Positions 49,588-61,948 of a DNA stretch of 64,000 nt are shown here, piece by piece. Numbering within the stretch: the stretch's first letter is position 1; every line of letters begins with the position of its first letter. Made by a program: the position numbers and the translations under genes. Location: positions 24,262,001 through 24,326,000 of the forward strand of contig NC_089981.1 of the NCBI RefSeq assembly GCF_036417845.1. Direction: 5' to 3'. This DNA comes from Apteryx mantelli (taxonomy: Eukaryota; Chordata; Aves; Apterygiformes; Apterygidae). The notes below the pieces were generated by a model. That model was not told the DNA's origin. It saw only the letters and a program-made list of their open reading frames with translations, and did not search any database.

Positions 49588-52500
49588 GTAACCAGCCGGG
49601 GACGGGGGGGATCTCCCCGCGACCGGGACCCCTTGCGCCCAAAGGGTTGGGGTTGTGTTTTTCCCACGTTGTGTTTTTCAACGTGTGGAGGGCAAGCAAA
49701 GCCAACTGCCCGCGTTATCGCCGCGGCCTGGGCGGTTATCACTGGCCGCCAGCATCGCCGCCGCTCCCTGATAGACTTCTGGTTTCTCAAGGCTGCCGCT
49801 CTAGCGTGGCTGTTTCGCAACCTGGGGACAGCCTTTAAGGGGGGAAGAAGTAAGGTTGCGGCCGTCAGGCTTGGCTGTTTTTAACAGGAGGAGCAGGGAC
49901 GCTTGCTCCTCTCTCTTTGGGTATAAAAAAGCAAAAGAGGGAGGTTGATTTTGTTGTAATTGCACTTGTTTTTAATACACTTTTTTTTGTGGTCAGTTAT
50001 AAATGTGATCGATGAGGATATGAAACCATAGGACTTTGATGGAAATATATGCGAAAGAAGGCCCCCTCTGAGGGCTTGTGTACCTGTACTGCAAAACAAA
50101 AGCAATCCTAGGGATCTGTTTTTATTAGCTTTTGAAGCAAGTTTAATGGGAGCTTCTTGACATCTCACAAGAAATTTGGGGGAAACCATACTGCTGTTAG
50201 AGCTGATGAGAAATAATGAAAACTGGTGAATACTTCTCCTGGGCATTTTTGCGTTGTGCTTCCTTGTTGTGTTTTAACTTGATCAAAACTTACTCCTTCC
50301 TGCCCCCCCCCCCCCCCCCAGGTTTGAAAGTTCTGTATTTAGTTCAAAGAGGGATGGAGACTTGGGAAGAGTGTAATTGAAAGGTAATGCCAAATTTTGG
50401 AATTTCTAGTTTGTCAAAATTTCTAGTTTGTCAAAGCTTCAACATTTCAAAACTGTTGACTGTCTGTAGTTGCTGTACGTTGCTCTCTCCTCCAAGAGAG
50501 GCTGTCAGTGTATCTACAGAATATGTCATTTGGAGAAAGTTAGAGTCTTACCAAACATATTTAAAGGACATGCTAACACACAGTGACTGTGGATGGCTAC
50601 AATCGTGTTATTGCTGTTCTGTGGATTTATTTAGACTGGTATTTCTCAAATCTGAGCTGACTAGTGTTGCACTTAGTGTTTGCTGGGTGTGGATAGAGAT
50701 ATGCAATAATGCACAGCAGTAAAGAACAGCAGTTGCCATAAATCAGATTTTCAGTCAAGCAGGATATGCTACAGTTTGAATACACTTAGTCTTTAAAACT
50801 GTAAGTCTCCAGCAGGAACTATTAGTTGAGTCTAGAAGAAAATGTCATACAGTTATACCTAGAAGGGTGTGAGAATTATATAGACACCTGACTATAATGT
50901 TTAACATGGAGATAGCTGCCTTGTGTTTCCATACTGTAAAGACATATGGATGAAAACTTCTCTTAGGAGATGGAAGTGAACTCGCATCTTTTTATCTTCA
51001 GGGTCTATTATGTTAGAGTTCAAGCTCTTTTTACCTTGCCCACTGTTGCTGTCTCTGTCTTGGCTCTGTTGGTGTCCATGCTGCAAGGAGCTACCATAGA
51101 TCAGGATGCCATCAGAAATGTCACCTCTCTGTCCCCTGGACTTGCTTTGGGCAACACAGAGGGCAATGTGCTGGTAGTCACCCAGTGACTCGGTGGGTCA
51201 CCCTTATAAATCCAGGTGTGTAGTCTACAGATTAGAAGGTGACTACATGGGTGTGTTGCAAAAGCATGGATCCTCTGGCTTTTTCTTCATGAAGTTGAGA
51301 TTTTTTTTCCTGCTACCACTAGCCAAGAGACTGCAGGTTGCAGCATCACGTGTACTCATTATGCAAAAGACTTTTAGTATACTTAAGTGGCCAGGGTTTG
51401 TCCTCTTATGTGCATTTTGGGTTGTGTGCAGTTTCTTTCAATCAAGCTATCTGCCTCTAGGTAGGACTCAGAATTATCAGATACGCCTTAAAGCTTTGTG
51501 TATGCTCAGCAGGAGCTGCTGCCTTGTAACTCCCTTCATAAAAATCTTCTTTTTCAGCTTCTGGGGCTGTCGATTGCCACACTGAGCACAGTCACTCACT
51601 GTGGGCTCCATTTCACCCTCATCAGCAACATCGCTTTCGAGAGCAACTCGTACAGAGTCATCCACAACGCAGGTATGTTGCAGTCGTGTCCCAGTGAGAC
51701 TTTGGGTGAGCCCAGGATCTGCAAAACATCATGGACATGTAGGAAGAAAATCCCATGAGGAGGCAGGGCATGGTTTTTGGAGGACAACCTAGGGCTAGCA
51801 CAGTCGCACAGAAAACTCTTTCTGTATTGGACCTGGCATCGAAGGGTGTTGTGGCCCTGCCTTGTTTTCTTGGCCGCATCTACACTGCCCTGATTGAAAG
51901 AAGATAATGAAAACGGAAGGATGATATCAGGATTGCAGCCCTTGTCCTCCAGCTGTAAGCGCTTGGGTGGGTTAGGGTGACAGGTAGAAGGGAAAATGGT
52001 GAGAAACACAAGGGAGCAGGGGTATGAGGAGAGAGGTGGTTACAGAAGCTGAAAGAGAGCATAACGAAATAAGTGGGCAAGGAGAAATGCATGGAAATGC
52101 CTCTTCCTGCAGGAAACGTGGTTCATTTCCTGGCTTAATTCATGCTCTGAAATGTAAGGGAAGACTACACAAGCTAGCCAAGGGAGAAACAGAAACCAAG
52201 TCTCAGATAAAAGGCTAGCTAAGAGCAAAGAGATGAGAACAGCCCAAATACTAAAATACTCTGGTTGAAGCAGATGTTAGTGCAGCAACCATTTCTCCAA
52301 AACAATACTTTGGGCTTAAGCATCCTCATACTTCTCTAGATGCTGGTTACCAGCTCCAGTTTGACATAAAGTGGATGTAAAGATGGTTGTCTCCCTGATT
52401 GTTAGACCAAAGCTAAGGTACAGCCCTCCCTGCCTTCTGTATCTATTAGGGGTTATGTAAATTGAGACTTAATTCAGCCTTGTGGGCTCTCCCTTTCTAG

Positions 52501-55500
52501 CCACCCCTCTGCTGCTTACGGGTCAAGGCTTTGAGTGGTCTTTCTGCTTGCTTTGCTCACAAGTGTGAATTTTCTGCACTGTTTAGCCCATGTTCTGTGT
52601 TACAACATTCTGGGCACTGCTGTGTTCCCCGAGTCCTCCCATGGGGTACAGTTATGACCCTGCTTCAGCCAGGAAACCAGAGAGCAACTGTTGCATGAGA
52701 TTAGCAACGTATGAACTCCCGATAGGGGCTATGTGGCAGCCGCTCCTGTTCCGCACTCCCTGATCCAAGAGGATCTTTATCTGACTGCTGAAGTAATTGA
52801 CAGCTTGTGGTCTGTTTGGGGGGGGGGGGGGGGGGGGCTGGCACGTTTCCAGGGTGCATTGCCCTGCTAGAGCCAGGGGAAGCTACTCGGAGGCTTATGG
52901 TTTTGCAGGAGAAGCAGCCCATACACAGATGAGGAGTACTGAATAAGTTGTAGGATATCCGAGTTCTCCTGCAACCAGTCCTCTTGTATCGGGTCCCCAA
53001 AATACACTTTTTGGCCCCTATTTGGGTGAAGGCATCAGACTGCTTCCATTAGTGGTGGTCCTAAAGTCTTGGTATCTGACTGCAGCTCCCATGTCCAACT
53101 TTCTTCCAGCTTTCTACATCGGGATCTGTCTCGGCATGACCCTGATCCTGGCCGCCCTGCTGAGCTCCGTTGCCACAGTGCGGGAATCGGAGTGTCTCAC
53201 AGCGATGGTACGTACCTGGACTGACTAGGAAGGAGTGGCTTTTTGAAGTATTGAGCTAATATCATTTACTTATCTGCCAAAGCAACTGCAGTGATGGTGA
53301 TACCCAGTGTATTTTTTTTCTCATGGAGCTGACGCTCCTTGTGTGATTTGTTGGGGGAGAAACCTTAGCAGTGCAATTCTGAGCCAGAACTTGAAGTCCC
53401 ATGTTGCTCTTCAGACATGCAACAGCAATGCCAACTGCCTCCACTTTCCCCTTGCTGGAGTATTTCTGTAAATGTCTGCTATAGTGATGATAATGAGCGT
53501 ACAAAGTATGGCAGCAGGCACGTGGGCTTTTGACTGAGTTGTCAGTCTTGGCCTCAGTAGAAACAGTGGAGGGGCCCCTCGAGAGCTGAAATGCTAGCTG
53601 CATTGTACAGAGTGAAATGCCTGTTTGGGCCTGGATCATACCAGCATTAGTAAACCCAACTATGAGCTCCTCTTCATTTTAAAAACAAAAACAAAAAAAA
53701 AAACCCCAAACCCCACTGCATTTGCAGAGAGTTTAGTCAGTACAGAGCAACTTCCAGAATCAGGGTCAGAGGAATGAGTGAAAGTGCTGTTCATTGCATG
53801 GTTGCCCATGTTCTGTTGCTGCAGCAGGAGTTAATAGGTGGTTGCTTCCCATAAAGCCATACTATTTCTTTCTTTAACCCAAAGTTAGCAAGCATTTCTC
53901 CCCAGAACTGTTTTGTGTAGGGAAGAAGGCTTCTTCCCCAACTCCTCTCCGGCATTCATATATGCCGCTTCTTCACTGTTTTCCTGAATGCCAAAAAAAA
54001 CAACTATAGAAAGACCATGCCTTCCTAAGCCTGCCAAAAGTACCACTGTGATTTCTACCAGTTTTGTAGTAGGGAAAGAACACAACCCCGATTTAATATA
54101 AAATAATTATACTGCTGTCATATACAAACCAGCTTTAAAGAGGCTTTTCTAATATATTTAATGGGGGAAAAGATACTGATTAAAGAAATGGGAAGCTGAC
54201 ACCTTAAAATTTGGTGCAAAGCAGCAACTGAAGTTAATATTTTCACCTTCTCAGTATGCAGTCGTCTTCTGAGTTTAGGGGATTCGGTGACACAATACCT
54301 ATGGATATTGCTAGCAGAATGCATATAATTCCCCATCGTGCTCAAAAATGTACTTCAGAGTGGCCTCTGTGTGCCTGCAATTACCAGGTCTGCAATGATA
54401 GATGTATATGTGAATCTAATGGAGATTAGTTCAGGGCTGCCTGAAAATGCAGCTGAACTTTTTTGTGGTGTTTATTCGGTTTCCTTACTGTGTATGCTGC
54501 ATTGTTTGGGACGTGCCACTAGGTAAAACAGGCTGTTAAAATTTTAACTATTTCCTGAATGGATAGGTTGTTGTTGTTTAACTATCCAGCAAACTGTGGA
54601 CAACAATTGCTTCCCCTCCTGTGAGGAGCCTGTGCTTGCCCCCAATCCAGCTCTCCCTTCCCCTTTCCGCTAGGGTGAGGACGGGGATGTCCCTGCCTCC
54701 AGCGCCCCGCGGACTCCCCAGACCCGGTCGGCTTGGCACGGCCAGCCCCTTGCCACCAGAGGAGCCTTGGGCAGGCAGAAACCCTGAACCAGCTGTTTAG
54801 CTTTTCCTGCGCTTCCTAGCGCATCCTGTTCTGTTTTCATCATTCGTACTTCAAGTTTTTCAGGAGAGGTGGCTGTTTTCATGTTGGGTCTCTTACGATT
54901 CCAGCTCTGTGAAGACACGGTGTGGTTTCTTTGTGGGAAGAGGAAAGAGAAAGGGTGTTAAAGGTGCTTTTCCCGTGGCTCTGGCAATGAGGCGTCCCAC
55001 TTGCCCTGTTTCATCATAACAAAATGACCTTTCTTGTTTGTTTCTAAGCCTCTTTTTTTTGGGGGGGGGAGGGGGGGGTCTGTGATAGCCCTGTGGTGTG
55101 AGAGGCAGGAATTGGCACATGGATATCAGGGGCAGGGTGTAAAGGAGAAGGGGATAGTTAGCGCATGAGTTAGGGACAGTTGCTCCTTTTGAAGAAGCAT
55201 TTTTCCTGATACCGGCGACTATTGGTGGTGAGATAACTCGGACTATGGCCAGTTTAGGGTAGCTGTAGTGTGGTTGTAATGTGGCTGTAATGACCAGAAA
55301 TGGTCAAAGGGAGGAAATCCCACAGACCTTCCTCGGCACAAGCTGGGGACGTTGTGCTCATCCTCTCCTCCGCGTTTCGCCGCTGGAGGGGGCCGAGTCC
55401 CCACGTCGGGCGGCAGGGCTGAGGGCTGCTGTCTCCAGCAGCGCCTGCCACCGCCATCCTCCTCTCCTCGCCTCTGCCCGGCACCGTGTGGCCTTCGGTC

Positions 55501-58500
55501 CTTTCCCCGTTCGGATGCAATTTGCTTGACTTGTGCTATGGCAAGGAGACAGCCTTGGTCTGCAGCCCTCAGAGAGCAAAGGCCTGTCTTACCCTGCATG
55601 GGTGCAGTCTGTGATTTGGCAGCAAGCGTGCTTGCAGGGACCTGGACCTGATGGGGGTCACCCCCTCATTCAGCCAGTTTTCTCCGTAGTGGCTGGTGCC
55701 GCTATAGTCACTGGTACCATGGCTATGGCATGGCCCCAGCTCTTCAGGAATGAGCTGGCAGCCCTGAAAAATACTCAAGTGCTGATCACTAGCAACTTTA
55801 TTCTCCACAACTTCTCCTTATCCTTTGAGATATCTTAGGAATGGGGGTTAGTAATGGATGCTTTGGAAGCAGGTTCAAGTCATCTTCCCTGGAAAACTCT
55901 GGCACCATCTCCTGCAGCATTCCTCCGTGTCCAGGCAACTTGGCAGCGTGGTAACATCCTAAATCATGTATTTGTATAGGGATGTTTTCCTTACTCCTAT
56001 AAACTGCTCACGCTGCTATAACTGCTAGTATTTTACAGGAAGGGTCAGTCCATAGTTTGTCTTCAGTTTCTACCCTTTCACAAGGCCGGTAGTTTGATCT
56101 CTGATCAGCAGGTAGGAAATGAAGGCAAAGAGAGCCAGCCTCTTAGGTCTGATGTTAGATGTGGTGGTAGGCAAGAGTGGGATTTGAACTCGCAGAGCTC
56201 CGAGGCTTGTTGTCGGCATCACGTCCTGTCCTGCTGGCCTCTGGGCTGTCGGTCACAGGGGAGGTGATCATTCCCTCACAGCTTTTTTCTGCTCCTTAAT
56301 AGAGAGGATTTTTCACCTTCCCTAGCTATTGATTTTAAAGGACTTTCCTCCTCTGTAATGGTCTTGTTTTAAGACCATTTAATTCACTGTTTCTTCAAAG
56401 ATGGAAGAAGTAGCAGTATTGATGTCTCACATCTGGGACTGTGGGAAACAGCTGTGTTCTGGGCACGTCCGCGTCGATGTGGCTGATCCGGCACGAGGCT
56501 GCTCTGTAAATCGTCTGCTCCAGGGAAGTGCTAGCTGGGAAGCAGGCTGGCTTGGAGGAACGTCACCCTAGTCGTTGGGTAGATCCCATCTCCCTCTTGT
56601 GCTCTGGTTTCCCTGCTAATGCTTTGTCTACTTAAATGCTCACCCTGCCTGGCCATCTGTGTATACAGTGTATGTGGAAGAGGGGCCTCAGACTTTCTAG
56701 GTTTTACTGGTACTGTCCTAATAATGATAATGGGTACAAAGAGGTCAGAAAAAGAAATATTTCAAATTGGTGAAAGCACATGTATCTCAGGAGCTTGTCT
56801 TGTTGCAGCTGCATTAGCAGTATCGCCACACCAGGCAGAAACTGCACTGTGCATCCATTGAGGCTTGCAAGGAAGCTGGTTTCTAGAGAGTAACTGCGAT
56901 CTTGAGGGTTAAAAACCGTGTTCTAAAATCCTGGACTATTTCCCCCAAAGCTCCTCCTAAGTGGAGAGAGCAGTGACAGTTTTATTGACTGTCCTCCAAT
57001 GATAGTTCTGGCAAACCTTTAAATCCCTGTTTTTCAGTGATGTGTGGTATATCATTCAGTCAGTCCTGAATGTAAACATCCTGTAGCTCTCACGGCCTCT
57101 GAAGGCCGTGTTGCTATGAAAGGGGAGGAGAAGGAAGGAAAGCTGCAGTTTTGCTGGTACTGCTTGTAACAAAGGGAAAGAGTCTGTCCAGGTACTGGTG
57201 CATAGTGCCTTGAACTCTCCTGGAGCCAGACCGAAGGGGAGGAAAAAAACAGCAAAGGAGAAAGCAACATGCCACACAAAATATTCCATCTGAAATTCTA
57301 GCACCTGAATTTTCCATGCTGAAAATCACTAGTCTAGAGCAAAATGTGTTCAGGATGGATCAGCTGTTCCAAGTGTGGTTCCAAACAATTACTGGGATGA
57401 AAAAGCATTGGCGAATGCCTGATCTAACCCATCTTTTCACTGAAACTGAGTGATGTGCCAGTGGGGCCAGCACTCAGCACAAGCTCTTTGCTTTACTGTT
57501 CCCAAATGCATAATTGCAGGCAAGTGTGTGAAGGGTCCTTAATAACACAGCAGTGCACTTCAGTGTCTTGCTCTTACTATGAATCTGCCTTCTGCACTCT
57601 CCTTCATCACGCACCGCTCCTGAGCAAGAAATCAATCTGCCAGTCTCCCTCCCTGGGGAGCAGGCGCAGGTAGAGCCAGTGCAGAGACAGATCGCGGCTG
57701 CATCCAGCCGGAGTTGTGGGTGGATTCCTCATCCAGGTGGAGACAGCTCTTTGTCGTTACCCCAAAGGGCAGGCACGGGAAAGGTGAATTGAAAGGTACA
57801 CCCGTCAATGGGCAAGAAGCGGCTTCTGTGCATCCTGCCAAGTGTCTAGGAGACAAATTGTTCCTTGCAGCAAGAATGAGAACAAGGCAATTCATGAAAG
57901 AGTAATTGATATCTGGCCAGTGGCAGCAATCCCTGGGGCCGGTTATGCTGCACCTTGCGAAGAGCAGAGGGCATCCCGTGGCAGGCTGTGAAGCTCCTCT
58001 ACAGCCCCAGGAGGAAGGGTCTGAGGGGGTGGTAGACCAGCTTCCACCCCTTACATTTCATGTGCAAGCTTAAGTGTTGCATTTATTTATTTTCTCCAAA
58101 TGTCTTCTAATATAATTAAGAAGTTGCGCTACCAAAAGCCTTCTGGCTGGGAAAGGAAAAAGCAGCCTATAATTCATTTACAAGCTCTTCTAGGAGCCAC
58201 ATAATTGCTTATCGCTGGCTGGATGGAGGGTGAGCTTCCCAAGGGTCTGCATTTCTGTGTTCCCAGAGACGCTGGATTGATATAAAGGGAGAGCAGATAC
58301 CGAAGGTGAAGGGCTGGGACGTGGGGGTGGAATAGAGGAAGGGAATGCGCGAAGCAGGTCTTTAATCTGCTGGGTGCTCTGGCCCCAGAGAGATGTTGTA
58401 AGTGCTGGAGCTGGTGGGGGAAGGCAGGCAAAGGCGAACCCTCCCTCCATCAAGCGGAGGAGCAAGCGCAGTGCCGTCCTTCACTCTGTCTTGCAGCCAC

Positions 58501-60669
58501 GGCGTCTCGCCTTGCACGCCCTTCCCTCTCACTGGGCCCGTTGCTGCTACTTGCACGCTCCTTTATAGTATATATTGACTATATACTATAGTCAGTATTC
58601 CCATGGGTGCCCCACCCCTCTGGGGGCTGAAAGGGAGGACCGCTAAAAGCACGCGGAGTTGTCCATGATGACGTACTGTTAGCAGTTACGTATGTTTAAT
58701 GCAAACATAGAAGGACAAAGTGCCAATAAAGGAAAGAAGAGTGATGGAGGACCTCAGTCCTTAGTCTGCTTTAATTGCAGTTAAGAAAATGGAGATGAAC
58801 TAGTCGGGGAATTTATATCATGTTATGTGGAAAAGTTTTCATTTTTGTCTTGATTTCTAGTTGACTTTTTGCAGGGTTTTTGGTAACCTCTTGCCTCTCA
58901 TCTCTCTGAAGACTAAATTATTTCTGAAATGTTGTTAAAATCAAATTTTCATTAACTTTAAAATTTAAAGTGGCATTTGTCATCAAACAAAAACTGATTA
59001 TCCTAACAAAAAAAAAGGAGAGAGCAGACATATAATTCAAGTTCTTTCATAAGAACCATACCAGGTTTTCTCCTGGCGTGTGCTACAGAGCCTGTAAACA
59101 AGACAACTGTGAGTTGTGAAATGCCAAATAATTTCATTCCTGGAACAAAATTTCTCTGACGGTGCATCATCCTGGCTTGAGCAGAAATACAGATCAGGCA
59201 AAAAATGGACAAGAACCATTAAAAGTTATTTTGCTGGCTTGTTTGCACTTGTTTCCAGGAACTGGAATGATTTGTTTTCCTTTTATACTGCATATGGAGT
59301 TGTTGTTTTTGTCCCCCCTCCCCTCTTTTTAAAGCCATATGTTTTAAACAAAGGTTTTTTGGTAAAACAGAATGAATAACAGTAATACTCTTATTCTTTT
59401 CCTTAAGCTTGTATTTGGTAAAAGTTTTCACAAATGTTTTAATTTTTTTTAATATTTCAGTGAGGTCATGATATTAAAATACTCATAAAAATTAAAAAAC
59501 AAAAAGCTTCAGTCAAATGGACAATTTTCCCCAGATATTTAACTTTTCAGAAGCGGGATGGTTAGATGGAAAAGCTTGCAAGGGCAATAGTTTTTAGCTG
59601 GTGCTTGTTCAGCATCTTTTGCCATTCCAAGACCAAACTCTGGTTTTGACATCAAGGTTCATACTTGATGAGCCCATTTGGCCTTCAGATGTTTTATATG
59701 CAGTCTTTCCTCTCTCTCTCTCTTAATGTAAATTCTTTTGGTCCAGCTGTCACAATAGGCAACCAATGTTTACATCAGGTTTTTTTGGATCAAACTTCTT
59801 CAAATAAAGACACAACATCTCTAACTTCCAGCTTTGTAAGCTTAGCAAAGAATACAAAAGTCAAGCCGCCTTCTATGTCATTGTCGTTATTGTTTATGCA
59901 GTTCAGGGTCAGTTACTGGCCTTGGTTATATTTCTGTCTTCCTTTTGTCTCAATGGGACAGTGCTGACTTAAGAAAGGCGACTTGGCTCTGCAGCTAGTA
60001 TGTTGTTAATAGCTCTGAGGTGCGGGCCAGAGTAAAGTCTAGCTCGTTTTCCAGAGCGGGTTGCTCTCTGTCCCAGTCGCTAACTTGTGTATGGGCTAAA
60101 TTCATTTGTGTGGGGGTTTTTGGTTGGTTGGGTTTTTTTTGTTGTTTTTATTTTCTCCCCTCTTTAAAGCTGATAGCTGAGTTTTAAACGTGGGGAGACT
60201 GAATCCCTTGAGTAAGGAGGTGGTATCTCTGTATGTGGTCCTGCTTCCCAATAGTAGCAAGCTGTAAATGCTTTTCTTCCCGTTTTTTTCAAGAGGAGCT
60301 TGGGCAGAATAGGCTAACCGCTCCACAGGAAGGAGAAAGCTTTTTCTGGTCAACCCCTACAAATGGCCACAGTGTAATTAGAGGGTTCCTGCAGGACAAT
60401 TGTAAAGTTGTTATACATCCAATTTCTTTTAAGTAACCGGCATTATGAGGGATATTAAAAGAAGGTGATATTTTGCTCTAATTTTAAGCAAACTTGCTTG
60501 CTAAAACTAGCATATTAAATATGTTCCTATGGTGTTTTCAAATAAATATTTTCTCCCCATACTGTAACTCATATTATTTTCTCTTTATCCTCAGGGATTT
60601 TTCTGTTTTGCTCTTGCGTTCTGTGGATTGATACCAGCTGCCTTCTGGAGATACACTCACAGGACAGAG
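49522..60669 (+). CDS. TSPAN32: Tetraspanin 32 (TSSC6/PHEMX), first four coding exons, 3' part beyond the window
   Basis: Joining 49522-49587, 51558-51672, 53110-53207 and 60595-60669 gives 118 codons with consistent phases (0, 1, 0, 0) and GT/AG junctions throughout. TSPAN32 is a four-pass membrane protein of blood cells; in mouse it restrains T-cell proliferation and supports platelet integrin signalling. Visible parts are the short cytoplasmic N-terminus starting MGPRCG, TM1 (about 13-35), the small extracellular loop (36-60), TM2 (62-84), an inner loop with ATVRESE, and TM3 (94-112) ending AAFW. From memory, human TSPAN32 also begins MGPW, has KCQ before TM1, LLGLS at the exon 2 start, ATVREA after TM2 and LAFC in TM3. 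The CCG-bearing large loop, TM4 and tail are not found in 60670-64000, so the gene continues to the right. Its plus orientation beside minus-strand ASCL2 matches human 11p15.5. Confidence 0.88.
49588..51557 (+). other. TSPAN32 intron 1
   Basis: This intron runs from the exon 1 donor to the exon 2 acceptor. Its first 300 bases are GC-rich and hold two GATA-type words (GATAA on the minus strand near 49706 and 49736), which would suit a blood-cell gene but are short enough to occur by chance. The rest is AT-rich. It contains a 17-base C run at 50303-50319. No further exon is supported. Confidence 0.75.
50303..50319. repeat. Homopolymer C17
   Basis: Seventeen uninterrupted C in TSPAN32 intron 1. 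Confidence 0.95.
51558..51672 (+). CDS. TSPAN32: TSPAN32 coding exon 2 (end of TM1 and small extracellular loop)
   Basis: The exon is 115 bases, with acceptor ctttttcag and donor gtatgt, entering in phase 0 and leaving one base over. It begins LLGLSIATLSTV, completing TM1, and continues through the small extracellular loop to SYRVIHNA. The LLGLS start and the spacing to the end of the loop match the mammalian protein. Confidence 0.9.
51673..53109 (+). other. TSPAN32 intron 2
   Basis: This is ordinary non-coding sequence between exons 2 and 3. The only structural feature is an uninterrupted 20-base G run at 52818-52837. Confidence 0.8.
52818..52837. repeat. Homopolymer G20
   Basis: Twenty uninterrupted G in TSPAN32 intron 2. 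Confidence 0.95.
53110..53207 (+). CDS. TSPAN32: TSPAN32 coding exon 3 (TM2)
   Basis: The exon is 98 bases, with acceptor ttcttccag and donor gtacgt. The first two bases complete an alanine codon with the last base of exon 2. It encodes FYIGICLGMTLILAALLSSV, then ATVRESE, which is TM2 followed by the conserved inner turn. It leaves in phase 0. The length is one I recall as common for this exon in tetraspanin genes. Confidence 0.9.
56125..56225. mobile_element. Possible degenerate MIR-like SINE trace
   Basis: The run 'gtgggatttgaactcgcag' resembles the complement of a tRNA-type B box as found in MIR SINEs, and the bases before it loosely follow the MIR core. It is too degraded for a firm call. 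Confidence 0.3.
58564..58590. repeat. Perfect 11-bp inverted repeat with 5-base loop
   Basis: TATAGTATATA and its exact complement TATATACTATA flank TTGAC. It is an AT-only stem able to form a cruciform, in TSPAN32 intron 3. No transposon structure is seen around it. Confidence 0.85.
60595..60669 (+). CDS. TSPAN32: TSPAN32 coding exon 4 (TM3)
   Basis: The exon is 75 bases, with acceptor ttatcctcag and donor GAG|gtaagt, in phase 0 at both ends. It encodes GFFCFALAFCGLIPAAFWRY then THRTE, the third membrane segment. The FCF.LAFC and FWR pattern matches mammalian TSPAN32. The exon expected next, with the start of the large extracellular loop, is not recognisable in the remaining 3.3 kb. Confidence 0.9.
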
Positions 60670-61023
60670 GTAAGTGTCGTTTACTAGGAAATACCAGCAA
60701 ACTCTCATCCGATAGAGGTTTTGTAGCAGTGATTTCTCCCATAAAAGGAACATCTGGTAGTAATTAAGCCATCCTTCTAGAGGCCTATCAAATACATGCT
60801 CTGTCATATCCGTCCTTTGCAAGAATGGAGACCGCCTTTACCAGCTGCCTTTCTGAAAGGATCATCCGAAGGGGGAAAGGGGAACATGAGATGTTTGTCG
60901 CAGAGGCCCTTGGACAGAACAAGTATTTTCTCCTGAAGGCAAAATGAAATGTGAGTCTTGTTTCAAATAGGTTGAGGTTTTTCTGGTTTGGTTTGGTGTG
61001 GGGTGTGTGTTTTGTGGTTTTGG

Positions 61024-61054
61024 GTTTTTTTTATTTATTTATTTATTTTTTTTA
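61024..61054. repeat. T-rich (TTTA)n microsatellite
   Basis: A T run leads into TTTA units and ends in another T run, inside a T/G-rich stretch of TSPAN32 intron 4. Confidence 0.85.
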
Positions 61055-61925
61055 ATGATTAGATGCTTGGCTCTTAGTCTTTTTCTTGTCTCAAATGTTT
61101 AAGGTTTCAGCCAGCTCTAGTTCCTGCTAAAGTCAATTGGGAGTCTTTATGTAAAGACTGGAGTAGATTGTAACTGTTCTGATTGTCTTTTCCTGTGGTG
61201 ATGGCCAGGAGATAGACATCCAGGTAATGTGTGTGTTAGACATCAGCAGTGATAGAGTAAAAATGCTAATATGAGCCAAGGTGTTGAGTTGCCATCACAC
61301 TGAGACAAATGGACCAGAAGGAGAGGGTTGCCCAGGGTCTCATCTTGAAGGTCGAATTTGCAAGAAAGTTGGTTTTCGAATTGCTGTTGTGGAGCTTGCT
61401 GGTGGCATAGTAGATGGTGCTGGAGATTTGGTAGCAGTCTTGTCCACTTTTCATCCATGATGGAGCCTGCTGGGTGAAGGTGGTAGAGAGAGGAGCTGTG
61501 GTTGCAGGGCTCCTGCTCCCTCACCAGCTGGGGAAGGTGTCTCCTGAAGATGGTGTGGGTAGAGTTGGAGAAGTGCTGAGGAAATCCAAGGTGGGGTGCA
61601 CAGCAGCAGGACCTGGGAGGGATGGACCTATGAGGGATGGCCCTGCTGCCCAGCAGGGTGGGGACCCTTCCCCAGGTGGCTGGGGTCAGCGCCAGGTCCG
61701 ACCTTACTCCCGGCAGCTGGGGCTGCAGACTGCCGTGAGAAGCAGAAATTGAATTTAATGTTTTGCAGCTTAAAGTAGTCTAGACCTTTTCTTGTTCTTC
61801 TGTAATCTGGTATCATTTTCTTTTCATGTTTTTAATCCTCCCTTTTAGAGGAGTTTGCTGCTTGGTCTTAATTCCCCTTCCCCTGCCCCCACATTCATAA
61901 AACATTTTAAGAGACTTCGGAGTTC

Positions 61926-61948
61926 AAAAAAAAATAAATAAATAAATC
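61926..61948. repeat. A-rich (AAAT)n microsatellite
   Basis: An A run followed by AAAT units within TSPAN32 intron 4. Confidence 0.85.

Larger units (their letters stand above)
53208..60594 (+). other. TSPAN32 intron 3
   Basis: This 7.4 kb intron holds a small CpG-rich patch at about 55.3-55.5 kb, interrupted G runs (G9-A-G8 at 55061-55078), a possible old SINE trace near 56.1-56.2 kb and an 11-bp hairpin at 58564-58590. I see no additional exon. The CpG patch could be an internal promoter or just GC-rich intron. Confidence 0.75.

Noticed and set aside
49134-49820. 228-codon minus-strand frame antisense to TSPAN32 exon 1
   Set aside because: It exists because the GC-rich region lacks stops; the opposite strand has the family-matching exon.
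50970-51188. Hydrophobic frame in TSPAN32 intron 1 as an alternative exon
   Set aside because: It has a membrane-like stretch, but no acceptor/donor pair with a phase that fits exons 1 and 2, and those already join perfectly.
61196-61223. Micro-exon (GAGATAGACATCCAG between AG and GT) after TSPAN32 exon 4
   Set aside because: Only five codons, no resemblance to the expected large-loop start; likely chance.
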